Positions 32,992 through 41,808 of a stretch of 64,000 nucleotides of DNA are shown piece after piece; positions within the stretch are counted from its first letter, which is position 1, and the number at the start of each line of letters is the position of its first letter. Made by a program: the position numbers and the translations under genes. The stretch comes from Sediminicola sp035798135 (GTDB lineage: Bacteria; Bacteroidota; Bacteroidia; Flavobacteriales; Flavobacteriaceae). The notes beneath the pieces are model-generated. The model saw only the letters and a list, made by a program, of their open reading frames with translations. It did no database searches and was not told the DNA's origin. The stretch covers positions 50,924-114,923 of the forward strand of contig JAPFBR010000008.1 of the NCBI GenBank assembly GCA_035798135.1, in the 5' to 3' direction.

Positions 32992-33064
32992 GCGGGAGTA
33001 GCTCAGTTGGTAGAGCGTCAGCCTTCCAAGCTGAATGTCGCCGGTTCGAACCCGGTCTCCCGCT
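32992..33064 (+). tRNA. tRNA-Gly (TCC)
   Basis: Acceptor GCGGGAG/CTCCCGC, anticodon arm TCAGC-CTTCCAA-GCTGA. 73 nt. Confidence 0.97.
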
Positions 33065-33241
33065 CTAAATTTTAATTGCAAATAGCTCCTTTAATGGGGC
33101 TTTAGGCAATTGGGATTAAATGGACTAGATGTTGATCATTTGGTTCAGAGCGATGTCGGGATAAAACCCGTCCGCGCTTTACATTGAGTTTGTGGTTATA
33201 GTTTTAAGTTTTGGTTATAACTAGCTATAAGACTTAAAAAT

Positions 33242-33313
33242 GCCGGTGTAGCTCAGGGGTAGAGCGTTTCCTTGGTAAGGAAGAGGTCATGAGTTCAAAT
33301 CTCATCATTGGCT
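33242..33313 (+). tRNA. tRNA-Thr (GGT)
   Basis: Acceptor GCCGGTG/CATTGGC (two G-U pairs), anticodon arm TTTCC-TTGGTAA-GGAAG. 72 nt. 55 bp before tuf. Confidence 0.95.
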
Positions 33314-33367
33314 CATTCAAGGTATAAATTGTACACTAATATAAACTAAGATTAAAATTCATTAAAC

Positions 33368-34555
33368 ATGGCAAAGGCAACTTTTGATCGTTCCAAACCG
33401 CACTTAAATATAGGTACTATTGGACACGTAGATCACGGTAAAACTACATTGACTGCCGCTATTACAACTGTTTTAGCTAATGCAGGTCTTTCTGAAATGA
33501 GAAGTTTCGATTCTATCGACAACGCTCCTGAAGAAAAAGAAAGAGGTATTACCATCAACACATCACACGTAGAATATTCAACTGCAAACCGTCATTACGC
33601 CCACGTTGACTGTCCTGGTCACGCGGATTACGTAAAGAACATGGTTACTGGTGCTGCCCAAATGGACGGTGCTATATTGGTTGTTGCTGCCACAGATGGT
33701 CCAATGCCACAAACTCGTGAGCATATCCTTTTAGGTCGCCAGGTAGGTATTCCAAGAATGGTTGTATTCATGAACAAAGTGGATATGGTTGATGATGAGG
33801 AATTATTGGAACTTGTTGAAATGGAAGTACGTGAATTACTTTCTTTCTATGACTATGATGGTGATAATGGACCTGTAATTGCTGGTTCTGCATTAGGAGC
33901 ACTTAACGGTGAGCAAAAATGGGTTGATACAGTAATGTCCTTGATGGAAGCTGTTGATACCTGGATTGAATTACCAGAAAGAGATATTGATAAGCCTTTC
34001 TTGATGCCTGTTGAAGATGTATTTACAATTACTGGTCGTGGAACTGTTGCTACAGGTCGTATCGAAACAGGAGTTGCAAATACTGGAGATCCAGTTGAGA
34101 TCATCGGTATGGGTGCTGAAAAATTGAATTCAACTGTTACTGGGGTAGAGATGTTCCGTAAGATTTTGGATAGAGGTGAAGCTGGGGATAACGTAGGTAT
34201 CTTGTTAAGAGGTATTGAAAAATCACAGATCAAAAGAGGAATGGTTATTTGTAAGCCAGGTTCTGTTAAGCCACATGCTAAATTTAAGGCAGAGGTTTAC
34301 GTTCTTAAAAAAGAAGAAGGTGGTCGTCACACACCATTCCATAACAACTACCGTCCACAGTTCTACGTAAGAACCACCGACGTAACAGGAACTATCAATC
34401 TTCCTGATGGTGTTGAAATGGTAATGCCAGGTGATAACTTAACTATTACTGTTGATTTATTGTCTCCGATCGCATTGAGTGTTGGTCTACGTTTCGCAAT
34501 TCGTGAAGGTGGTAGAACAGTAGGTGCTGGTCAGGTTACTGAGATTTTAGATTAA
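33368..34555 (+). CDS. tuf: Elongation factor Tu
   Basis: The 395-residue GTPase shows G1 GHVDHGKTTLTAAI, the effector region RGITINTSHVEY, G3 DCPGHADYVKNMVTGAAQMDGAI and G4 NKVDMVDD; it ends in GAGQVTEILD. It delivers aminoacyl-tRNA to the ribosome. It is preceded by four tRNA genes and followed by tRNA-Trp, secE and nusG, so it is the tufB-type locus. Confidence 0.99.
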   Translation: MAKATFDRSKPHLNIGTIGHVDHGKTTLTAAITTVLANAGLSEMRSFDSIDNAPEEKERGITINTSHVEYSTANRHYAHVDCPGHADYVKNMVTGAAQMDGAILVVAATDGPMPQTREHILLGRQVGIPRMVVFMNKVDMVDDEELLELVEMEVRELLSFYDYDGDNGPVIAGSALGALNGEQKWVDTVMSLMEAVDTWIELPERDIDKPFLMPVEDVFTITGRGTVATGRIETGVANTGDPVEIIGMGAEKLNSTVTGVEMFRKILDRGEAGDNVGILLRGIEKSQIKRGMVICKPGSVKPHAKFKAEVYVLKKEEGGRHTPFHNNYRPQFYVRTTDVTGTINLPDGVEMVMPGDNLTITVDLLSPIALSVGLRFAIREGGRTVGAGQVTEILD

Positions 34556-34576
34556 TTTCACATTATAAATATTGCG

Positions 34577-34610
34577 CTGAGGGTGTCCTACTATGTGGGA
34601 TACCTTTCAG
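34577..34610 (+). other. Hairpin between tuf and tRNA-Trp
   Basis: CTGAGGGTGTCC pairs with GGATACC-TTTCAG (one bulge, two G-U) with an 8-nt loop. No T-run follows, so it is probably a processing or stability signal ahead of the tRNA. Confidence 0.5.
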
Positions 34611-34621
34611 TGTAAATATAA

Positions 34622-34694
34622 ACGGGTGTAGCTCAGTTGGTAGAGCACTGGTCTCCAAAACCAGGTGTCGGGAGTTCGAGTCTCTCCTCCCGTG
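34622..34694 (+). tRNA. tRNA-Trp (CCA)
   Basis: Anticodon arm CTGGT-CTCCAAA-ACCAG. Acceptor ACGGGTG/CTCCCGT has one T-T mismatch, discriminator G as expected for Trp. 73 nt. This is the tRNA whose charging level the trp attenuator would sense. Confidence 0.93.
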
Positions 34695-34866
34695 CTAATG
34701 TTAATTGGGAAAACCATTGTTGGTCAGCCCAATTTGGAAAATTAAATATATTGAGAAGGGTCTGGAAAAATCGTTCATTTATTAAAACCGATTTTCTTAC
34801 CCGAATCAGAAAGAAGAAGTTGTTGTTCAACCATTCTTTTTAAAACTATAGAAAACCTTTCACAGC

Positions 34867-35055
34867 ATGTTGACTTATATTAAGGAATCCGTTGAAGAGC
34901 TTAGAAACAATGTTACCCTGCCTCCTAGGGCCGAGTCATCAAATTTGATGGTAATCGTAGCTGTGTTTTCAATTATTTTTGCATTGGCTACATGGGGTGT
35001 CGATAGTCTTTTTGGCGAATTGATCCAATTGTATTTTAATAAAATAATCAACTAA
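34867..35055 (+). CDS. secE: Preprotein translocase subunit SecE
   Basis: The 62-residue single-helix protein has the family's amphipathic start (YIKESVEELRNNVTLPPRAE) and one membrane helix (LMVIVAVFSIIFALATWGVD). SecE clamps SecY in the inner membrane. It is followed 3 bp later by nusG, the conserved order. Confidence 0.95.
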   Translation: MLTYIKESVEELRNNVTLPPRAESSNLMVIVAVFSIIFALATWGVDSLFGELIQLYFNKIIN

Positions 35056-35058
35056 GTC

Positions 35059-35616
35059 ATGCCTATGTCGGAAGTATTAGATAAAAAGTGGTATGTGGTT
35101 AGGGCTGTTAGTGGGCAGGAGAACAAGATAAAGGGATACATCGAAAGTGAAGTTGCAAGACTTGGTTTTGAGGATTACCTGGAAGACGTTCTCGTTCCTA
35201 CCGAAAAGGTGGTTCAAATAAGAAATGGCAAGAAAATCAACAAGGAAAGGGTTTATTTTCCTGGTTACATCATGATCAAAGCCAATTTGGGTGGAGAAAT
35301 GATACATATTATACGTTCTATTACCAATGTAATAGGTTTTTTGGGTGAAACTAAAGGAGGAGATCCTGTGCCGCTTAGAAAATCTGAGGTGAACAGGATG
35401 TTAGGAAAAGTAGATGAGTTGGCCATTACAACGGACAGCATAGCTATTCCTTTTGTTTTGGGAGAAACCATCAAAGTAATAGACGGACCTTTCAATGGTT
35501 TTAATGGGACTGTTGAAAAAATAAATGAAGAAAAGCGTAAGCTAGAGGTAATGGTGAAGATTTTCGGAAGAAAGACTCCATTGGAACTTAGCTATATGCA
35601 GGTAGAAAAAGTTTAA
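35059..35616 (+). CDS. nusG: Transcription termination/antitermination factor NusG
   Basis: The 185-residue protein has the NGN domain (KKWYVVRAVSGQENKIKGYI, FPGYIMIKANLGGEM) and a C-terminal KOW domain (GETIKVIDGPFNGFNGTVEKI). A start at the third codon (MSEVLDKKW) is also possible. It couples RNA polymerase to the ribosome and to Rho. Confidence 0.98.
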   Translation: MPMSEVLDKKWYVVRAVSGQENKIKGYIESEVARLGFEDYLEDVLVPTEKVVQIRNGKKINKERVYFPGYIMIKANLGGEMIHIIRSITNVIGFLGETKGGDPVPLRKSEVNRMLGKVDELAITTDSIAIPFVLGETIKVIDGPFNGFNGTVEKINEEKRKLEVMVKIFGRKTPLELSYMQVEKV

Positions 35617-35687
35617 GTAAGAATTGTTACATATAATAAGAGTAGTGTCGCTTCCAATCTGACACGCTTAAAATTTAATTTTAAACA

Positions 35688-36125
35688 ATGGCAAAAGAAG
35701 TAAGTAAAGTAGTTAAACTACAAGTTAGGGGAGGTGCAGCGAATCCGTCGCCACCGGTTGGACCCGCTTTAGGTGCTGCCGGCGTTAACATCATGGAATT
35801 CTGTAAGCAGTTTAATGCTCGTACACAGGATAGACCAGGCAAAATATTGCCAGTTGTTATCACGGTATTTAAGGACAAGTCGTTCGACTTTGTTGTTAAG
35901 ACACCGCCAGCGGCAATTCAACTTATGGAAGCAGCTAAGATTAAAAAAGGATCTGGCGAACCTAACAGAAACAAAGTGGCAAGCGTTACCTGGGAACAGA
36001 TAAAAGCTATAGCCAATGACAAAATGGTGGATTTAAATGCCTTTACCTCAGAAGCGGCTATGACAATGGTTGCAGGTACGGCTAGATCTATGGGTATAAA
36101 AGTTTCAGGGACTAGACCTTTTTAA
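35688..36125 (+). CDS. rplK: 50S ribosomal protein uL11
   Basis: A 145-residue protein with the proline-rich N-terminus (GGAANPSPPVGPALGAAGVN), then FCKQFNARTQ and TPPAAIQLMEA. The C-terminal RNA-binding domain ends in AGTARSMGIKVSGTRPF. First gene of the L11-L1-L10-L7/L12 set. Confidence 0.99.
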   Translation: MAKEVSKVVKLQVRGGAANPSPPVGPALGAAGVNIMEFCKQFNARTQDRPGKILPVVITVFKDKSFDFVVKTPPAAIQLMEAAKIKKGSGEPNRNKVASVTWEQIKAIANDKMVDLNAFTSEAAMTMVAGTARSMGIKVSGTRPF

Positions 36126-36145
36126 AATCTTAAAAGCAATTTAGA

Positions 36146-36835
36146 ATGGCAAAATTAACAAAAAAGCAAAAAGATGCGCTTTCTAAGGTAGACAGAAACA
36201 AGCTTTATTCCATAGTGGAGGCTTCTGCTTTAGTAAAAGAAATAACTAATGTAAAATTCGATGCGTCTGTTGATATCGCTGTAAGATTGGGTGTAGATCC
36301 CAGAAAAGCGAATCAAATGGTACGTGGCGTTGTTACCCTTCCTCACGGAACTGGTAAGGATGTAAAGGTTTTAGCGTTGGTAACCCCAGATAAGGAAGCA
36401 GAAGCTACAGAAGCTGGTGCTGACTACGTTGGGTTGGATGAGTATTTGGAAAAAATTAAAGGCGGTTGGACCGATGTTGATGTTATCATCACCATGCCAA
36501 GTGTTATGGGTAAATTAGGTCCTTTAGGTAGAGTATTGGGACCAAGAGGTTTAATGCCCAATCCAAAGACAGGAACAGTTACTATGGATGTCGCTAAAGC
36601 GGTAGCAGAAGTAAAGGCTGGTAAAATTGATTTTAGAGTTGACAAAACAGGAATTGTACATGCTGCGATCGGGAAAGTTTCTTTCTCCGAAGATATGCTT
36701 GCTGACAATGCCAGGGAGCTTTTGGAAACTTTGAATAAATTAAAACCTGCAGCAGCGAAAGGTGTATACATGAAAAGCATTTATTTGTCCAGTACAATGA
36801 GCCCAAGTATGCAACTAGATCCTAAAGGAGTATAA
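36146..36835 (+). CDS. rplA: 50S ribosomal protein uL1
   Basis: The 229-residue protein carries AVRLGVDPRKANQMVRGVVTLPHG, the L1 N-terminal signature, GPLGRVLGPRGLMPNPKTGTV and the closing MKSIYLSSTMSPSMQLD. L1 is often a translational repressor of its own operon; no mimic of its rRNA site was identified here. Confidence 0.99.
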   Translation: MAKLTKKQKDALSKVDRNKLYSIVEASALVKEITNVKFDASVDIAVRLGVDPRKANQMVRGVVTLPHGTGKDVKVLALVTPDKEAEATEAGADYVGLDEYLEKIKGGWTDVDVIITMPSVMGKLGPLGRVLGPRGLMPNPKTGTVTMDVAKAVAEVKAGKIDFRVDKTGIVHAAIGKVSFSEDMLADNARELLETLNKLKPAAAKGVYMKSIYLSSTMSPSMQLDPKGV

Positions 36836-36857
36836 CTGTTAGTTTAAAGTTTTTATT

Positions 36858-37373
36858 ATGACAAGAGAAGAAAAAAAGAACGTTATACAAGATTTAACTG
36901 CACAGTTAGGAAGCAATTCCATTATTTACTTGGCAGATATCTCTGGTATGAATGCTTCGGCCACATCAGATTTAAGAAGGGCTTGTTTTAAAGCCAATAT
37001 TAAACTTGCGGTCGTTAAAAATACCTTGCTTGCAAAGGCAATGGACGCATCGGATAAAGATTTTGGTGAGCTTTCGGGGGTATTGGTAGGTAACACTTCC
37101 ATTATGTACTCCGATACTAGTAATGCTCCAGCAAAATTAATCAAGAACTTCAGGAAAAAAACTACAAAACCATTATTGAAGGGCGCTTATATTGAAGAGG
37201 CCGTTTATGTTGGTGATGAGAATTTGGAAGCCTTGGTTAATATCAAGTCTAAGGAAGAAATGATCGGAGAAATCATCGGATTGCTTCAGTCTCCTGCTAA
37301 AAATGTTATCTCTGGACTTAAGTCTGGTGGTGGTAAATTGGCTGGTATCCTTAAGACATTATCCGAGAAATAA
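36858..37373 (+). CDS. rplJ: 50S ribosomal protein uL10
   Basis: The 171-residue protein begins MTREEKKNVIQDLTAQLGS and contains DLRRACFKANIKLAVVKNTL, the L10 rRNA-binding domain, and a C-terminal helix that binds L7/L12 dimers. It is 22 bp after rplA. Confidence 0.98.
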   Translation: MTREEKKNVIQDLTAQLGSNSIIYLADISGMNASATSDLRRACFKANIKLAVVKNTLLAKAMDASDKDFGELSGVLVGNTSIMYSDTSNAPAKLIKNFRKKTTKPLLKGAYIEEAVYVGDENLEALVNIKSKEEMIGEIIGLLQSPAKNVISGLKSGGGKLAGILKTLSEK

Positions 37374-37425
37374 TACGTACGCACTATAAACAATTATATT
37401 TAAAATTTTATTAAACGATAGAAAA

Positions 37426-37803
37426 ATGGCAGATTTGAAAGATTTCGCAGAACAATTGGTTAACTTGACTGTAAAGGAAGTAAATGAGTTAGCTGCAATA
37501 TTGAAAGATGAATACGGTATTGAGCCTGCTGCTGCTGCAGTAGCTGTTGCCGCTGGTGGAGCCGCTGATGGTGGTGAAGCTGTAGAAGAACAAACTGAAT
37601 TCGATGTAATATTGAAAGCAGCTGGTGCTTCTAAATTAGCAGTAGTTAAATTGGTTAAGGAATTAACTGGTTTAGGTTTGAAAGAAGCTAAAGATATCGT
37701 TGATAGCGCACCAAAAGCTATCAAAGAAGGTATCTCTAAAGATGAAGCTGAAGGAATTCTAAAATCATTGGAAGAAGCAGGAGCCGAAGTTGAGCTTAAA
37801 TAA
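37426..37803 (+). CDS. rplL: 50S ribosomal protein bL12
   Basis: The 125-residue protein has an N-terminal dimerisation helix (DLKDFAEQLVNLTVKEVNEL), an Ala/Gly-rich hinge and the globular domain (FDVILKAAGASKLAVVKLV, LKEAKDIVDSAPKAIKEGIS). It recruits translational GTPases. Confidence 0.99.
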   Translation: MADLKDFAEQLVNLTVKEVNELAAILKDEYGIEPAAAAVAVAAGGAADGGEAVEEQTEFDVILKAAGASKLAVVKLVKELTGLGLKEAKDIVDSAPKAIKEGISKDEAEGILKSLEEAGAEVELK

Positions 37804-37824
37804 TAGCGACAACCATACTATTTT

Positions 37825-37866
37825 GGTTTAGGTCTTTCCACCCTTTTTGGTGGCTAGACCTAAACC
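37825..37866 (+). other. Long hairpin between rplL and rpoB
   Basis: GGTTTAGGTC pairs with GACCTAAACC; inside, CCACC pairs with GGTGG around CTTTTT. A short CTTTTATATATG follows. It may be a partial terminator (attenuator) or an RNase III site, as in the same gap of E. coli. Confidence 0.7.
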
Positions 37867-37937
37867 CTTTTATATATGTTGTATATAAGGACATATACTA
37901 CCCACTTTAGTATTCACAATCAAAATTTTGTCCATTG

Positions 37938-40900
37938 ATGTTTACAAAACAAACTGAAAGAATAAGTTTCGCATCCGCTAAGAACATACCGGACTACCCG
38001 GATTTCTTGGACATTCAGATCAAATCATTTCAAGATTTCTTTCAACTTGAAACTAAATCTGATGAGAGGGGCAATGAAGGCTTGTACAACACCTTCATGG
38101 AAAACTTTCCAATCACTGACACAAGAAACCAATTTGTTTTAGAGTTTCTAGACTATTTTATTGATCCACCTAGATATTCCATACAGGAATGTATCGAACG
38201 TGGGCTAACCTATAGTGTACCTCTAAAAGCAAGGTTAAAGTTATATTGTACCGATCCAGAGCACGAAGACTTTGAAACTATTGTGCAGGATGTTTATTTG
38301 GGTACGATTCCATATATGACACCTAGTGGCACCTTCGTTATCAACGGTGCTGAGCGTGTTGTAGTATCTCAATTACACCGTTCTCCTGGAGTGTTCTTTG
38401 GACAATCTTTCCACGCAAATGGTACAAAATTATATTCTGCTAGGGTAATTCCGTTCAAAGGTTCTTGGATAGAATTCGCTACAGATATCAATGGCGTTAT
38501 GTACGCTTACATTGATAGAAAGAAAAAATTACCGGTAACCACTCTTTTCAGGGCCATTGGTTTTGAAAGGGATAAGGATATTTTGGAAATATTTGACCTT
38601 TCTGAAGAGGTGAAGGTTTCCGCTACCGGACTTAAGAAAGTATTGGGTCGTAAATTGGCTGCCAGGGTTTTGAACACATGGCATGAGGATTTCGTGGATG
38701 AGGATACTGGTGAAGTAGTATCTATCGAAAGAAACGAAATCATATTGGATCGTGATACTATTCTTGAAAAGGATCATATCAACGATATTATAGAAGCTGA
38801 TGTAAAAACTATTCTTTTGCACAAGGAGAATAATGCACAATCAGACTACGGTATCATTCATAATACCTTGCAGAAGGATCCTACAAACTCCGAGAAAGAG
38901 GCTGTAGAACATATTTATCGTCAACTGCGTAATGCAGAACCGCCCGATGAAGAAACTGCACGTGGTATTATCGATAAATTATTCTTTTCTGACCAACGTT
39001 ACAACCTAGGTGAAGTAGGACGTTACAGAATGAACAAAAAATTAGGGTTGGATATCGGAATGGACAAGCAAGTCTTGACCAAGGAAGATATCATTACCAT
39101 AATTAAATATTTGATCGAATTGATCAACTCTAAAGCAGAGATTGATGATATTGATCACCTGTCCAATAGACGTGTAAGAACTGTTGGGGAGCAATTGTCT
39201 CAGCAATTTGGTGTAGGTCTGTCCCGTATGGCCAGAACTATCCGTGAACGTATGAACGTTCGTGACAATGAAGTGTTTACACCGATTGACTTGATCAACG
39301 CCAAGACCTTGTCTTCTGTGATCAACTCCTTCTTTGGAACAAACCAGTTGTCTCAGTTCATGGACCAAACGAATCCATTGGCAGAGATTACGCACAAGAG
39401 AAGATTATCGGCACTAGGGCCAGGTGGACTTTCAAGAGAAAGAGCCGGGTTCGAGGTTCGAGATGTTCACTATACACATTATGGTAGACTTTGTCCAATT
39501 GAAACACCAGAGGGACCAAACATTGGTTTGATTTCTTCCTTGGCGGTATTCTCTAAGGTAAACCCTATGGGCTTCTTGGAAACACCTTATCGTAAAGTTG
39601 AAAATGGAAAGGTAAATACTAAGGAATTCGGGTATTTAAGTGCAGAAGAAGAAGAAGGTATGAAAATAGCCCAGGCTAACATTCCTTTGAAAGATGATGG
39701 TACAATAGATATTGACAAAGTAATTGTTAGGGAAGAAGGGGATTTCCCTGTCGTTGATCCAAGTGAAGTAAATTACACGGATGTAGCGCCTAACCAAATT
39801 GCGTCAATTTCAGCTTCATTGATTCCTTTCTTGGAGCATGATGATGCCAACCGTGCCCTGATGGGATCAAACATGATGCGTCAGGCCGTACCATTGTTAA
39901 AACCAGAATCTCCGATTGTTGGTACCGGACTGGAGCGTCAAGTTGCTTCAGATTCCCGAGTATTGATAAATGCAGAAGGTGATGGGGTTATAGAATATGT
40001 TGATTCCAAGAAAGTAACCATTAAGTACGATAGGACAGACGCAGAACGAGCAGTAAGTTTTGAAGAGGATTCCAAGACATACGAATTGGTGAAATTTAGA
40101 AAGACTAACCAAGGTACCAGCATTAACCTTAAACCGATCGTAAGAAAAGGGGACAGGGTTAAGAAAGGACAGGTTCTTTGTGAAGGATACGCAACAGAAA
40201 GTGGAGAGTTGGCTTTAGGTAGAAACCTGAAAGTGGCATTTATGCCATGGAAAGGGTACAACTTTGAGGATGCGATCGTAATTTCTGAAAAAGTAGTACG
40301 TGAAGATATCTTTACCTCTATCCATATAGATGAGTATTCATTGGAAGTTAGGGATACCAAATTGGGAGCTGAAGAGTTGACGAACGATATTCCAAACGTA
40401 TCCGAAGAGGCTACCAAGGATCTGGATGAGAACGGGATGATCCGTATTGGTGCAGAAGTTAAGCCTGGTGATATCTTAATAGGTAAGATTACTCCAAAAG
40501 GAGAATCAGATCCTACCCCGGAAGAAAAACTATTGCGTGCCATCTTTGGAGATAAAGCTGGTGATGTAAAGGATGCTTCCTTAAAAGCTTCGCCATCATT
40601 AAGAGGTGTTGTTATTGAAAAGAAATTGTTCTCTCGTTCTGTTAAAGATAAGCGCAAGCGTTCTGAAGATAAAGAGGCCATTTCTAAATTGGAGTTGGAA
40701 TACGAAGTGAAATTCGAACAACTTAAGGACGTCTTGGTTGAGAAATTGTTTGCGTTGATCAACGGGAAGACATCGCAAGGGGTATTGAACGATCTTGGGG
40801 AAGAAGTACTTCCAAAAGGCAAGAAGTATACCATGAAGATGTTGAACTCTGTGGACGATTTCGCTCACTTGGTGGGAGGAAGCTGGACAACAGATAAGGA

Positions 40901-41747
40901 AACCAATACATTGGTTGCCGATCTTTTGCACAACTATAAGATTAAATTGAACGATCTTCAAGGGAACTTGAGGAGGGATAAGTTTACAATTTCTGTGGGT
41001 GATGAATTGCCTGCAGGTATTATGAAATTGGCCAAAGTTTATGTTGCGAAGAAGCGTAAGCTTAAGGTTGGTGATAAAATGGCGGGTCGTCATGGTAACA
41101 AAGGTATTGTTGCCCGTATCGTTCGTCATGAGGATATGCCATTCCTTGAGGATGGGACACCTGTGGATATTGTTTTGAATCCACTTGGGGTACCTTCCCG
41201 TATGAACATCGGACAGATCTATGAAACTGTTCTTGGATGGGCCGGTCTTAAATTGGGCAAGAAATATGCAACTCCAATTTTTGATGGGGCTACTATAGAC
41301 CAGATCAATGAGTATACTGATGAGGCGGGAATTCCGAGATTTGGACATACCTACCTTTACGATGGTGGTACTGGACAACGTTTTGATCAACCGGCAACTG
41401 TTGGTGTGATCTATATGTTGAAACTAGGACACATGGTAGATGACAAGATGCATGCTAGATCCATAGGACCTTACTCTTTAATCACGCAACAGCCATTAGG
41501 TGGTAAAGCACAATTTGGTGGTCAGCGTTTTGGAGAGATGGAAGTTTGGGCCTTGGAAGCATACGGTGCATCTGCAACCCTAAGAGAAATATTGACAGTG
41601 AAATCTGATGATGTTATCGGAAGGGCGAAGACGTACGAGGCTATCGTAAAAGGAGAGACAATGCCAGAACCAGGTTTGCCTGAATCTTTCAACGTATTAA
41701 TGCACGAACTTAAAGGATTAGGTTTGGACATTAGGTTGGAGGAATAA
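37938..41747 (+). CDS. rpoB: RNA polymerase beta subunit
   Basis: The 1269-residue subunit runs from ATG 37938 (the frame opens one TTG codon earlier). It has the fork-loop/rifampicin region (FFGTNQLSQFMDQTNPLAEI, KRRLSALGPGGLSRERAGF), the catalytic KMAGRHGNKGIVARI and the C-terminal clamp ending GLDIRLEE. The rifampicin-site residues S, H/R and Q appear wild-type by eye: SQFMDQ, THKRRLSALGPGG. Co-transcribed with rpoC. Confidence 0.99.
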   Translation: MFTKQTERISFASAKNIPDYPDFLDIQIKSFQDFFQLETKSDERGNEGLYNTFMENFPITDTRNQFVLEFLDYFIDPPRYSIQECIERGLTYSVPLKARLKLYCTDPEHEDFETIVQDVYLGTIPYMTPSGTFVINGAERVVVSQLHRSPGVFFGQSFHANGTKLYSARVIPFKGSWIEFATDINGVMYAYIDRKKKLPVTTLFRAIGFERDKDILEIFDLSEEVKVSATGLKKVLGRKLAARVLNTWHEDFVDEDTGEVVSIERNEIILDRDTILEKDHINDIIEADVKTILLHKENNAQSDYGIIHNTLQKDPTNSEKEAVEHIYRQLRNAEPPDEETARGIIDKLFFSDQRYNLGEVGRYRMNKKLGLDIGMDKQVLTKEDIITIIKYLIELINSKAEIDDIDHLSNRRVRTVGEQLSQQFGVGLSRMARTIRERMNVRDNEVFTPIDLINAKTLSSVINSFFGTNQLSQFMDQTNPLAEITHKRRLSALGPGGLSRERAGFEVRDVHYTHYGRLCPIETPEGPNIGLISSLAVFSKVNPMGFLETPYRKVENGKVNTKEFGYLSAEEEEGMKIAQANIPLKDDGTIDIDKVIVREEGDFPVVDPSEVNYTDVAPNQIASISASLIPFLEHDDANRALMGSNMMRQAVPLLKPESPIVGTGLERQVASDSRVLINAEGDGVIEYVDSKKVTIKYDRTDAERAVSFEEDSKTYELVKFRKTNQGTSINLKPIVRKGDRVKKGQVLCEGYATESGELALGRNLKVAFMPWKGYNFEDAIVISEKVVREDIFTSIHIDEYSLEVRDTKLGAEELTNDIPNVSEEATKDLDENGMIRIGAEVKPGDILIGKITPKGESDPTPEEKLLRAIFGDKAGDVKDASLKASPSLRGVVIEKKLFSRSVKDKRKRSEDKEAISKLELEYEVKFEQLKDVLVEKLFALINGKTSQGVLNDLGEEVLPKGKKYTMKMLNSVDDFAHLVGGSWTTDKETNTLVADLLHNYKIKLNDLQGNLRRDKFTISVGDELPAGIMKLAKVYVAKKRKLKVGDKMAGRHGNKGIVARIVRHEDMPFLEDGTPVDIVLNPLGVPSRMNIGQIYETVLGWAGLKLGKKYATPIFDGATIDQINEYTDEAGIPRFGHTYLYDGGTGQRFDQPATVGVIYMLKLGHMVDDKMHARSIGPYSLITQQPLGGKAQFGGQRFGEMEVWALEAYGASATLREILTVKSDDVIGRAKTYEAIVKGETMPEPGLPESFNVLMHELKGLGLDIRLEE

Positions 41748-41808
41748 GACAATAGGTCTTGAACACTATTTGTAATATACATATTTAACTTACTATCACC
41801 ATATTGTT

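Noticed and set aside
33065..33241. Possible fifth tRNA or structured RNA between tRNA-Gly and tRNA-Thr
   Set aside because: A CGGG/CCCG stem near 33155 is present, but no cloverleaf, anticodon arm or T-loop can be formed.
39938..40834. 298-codon open frame on the minus strand inside rpoB
   Set aside because: Antisense shadow of a highly conserved gene; Ser-rich, no motif.
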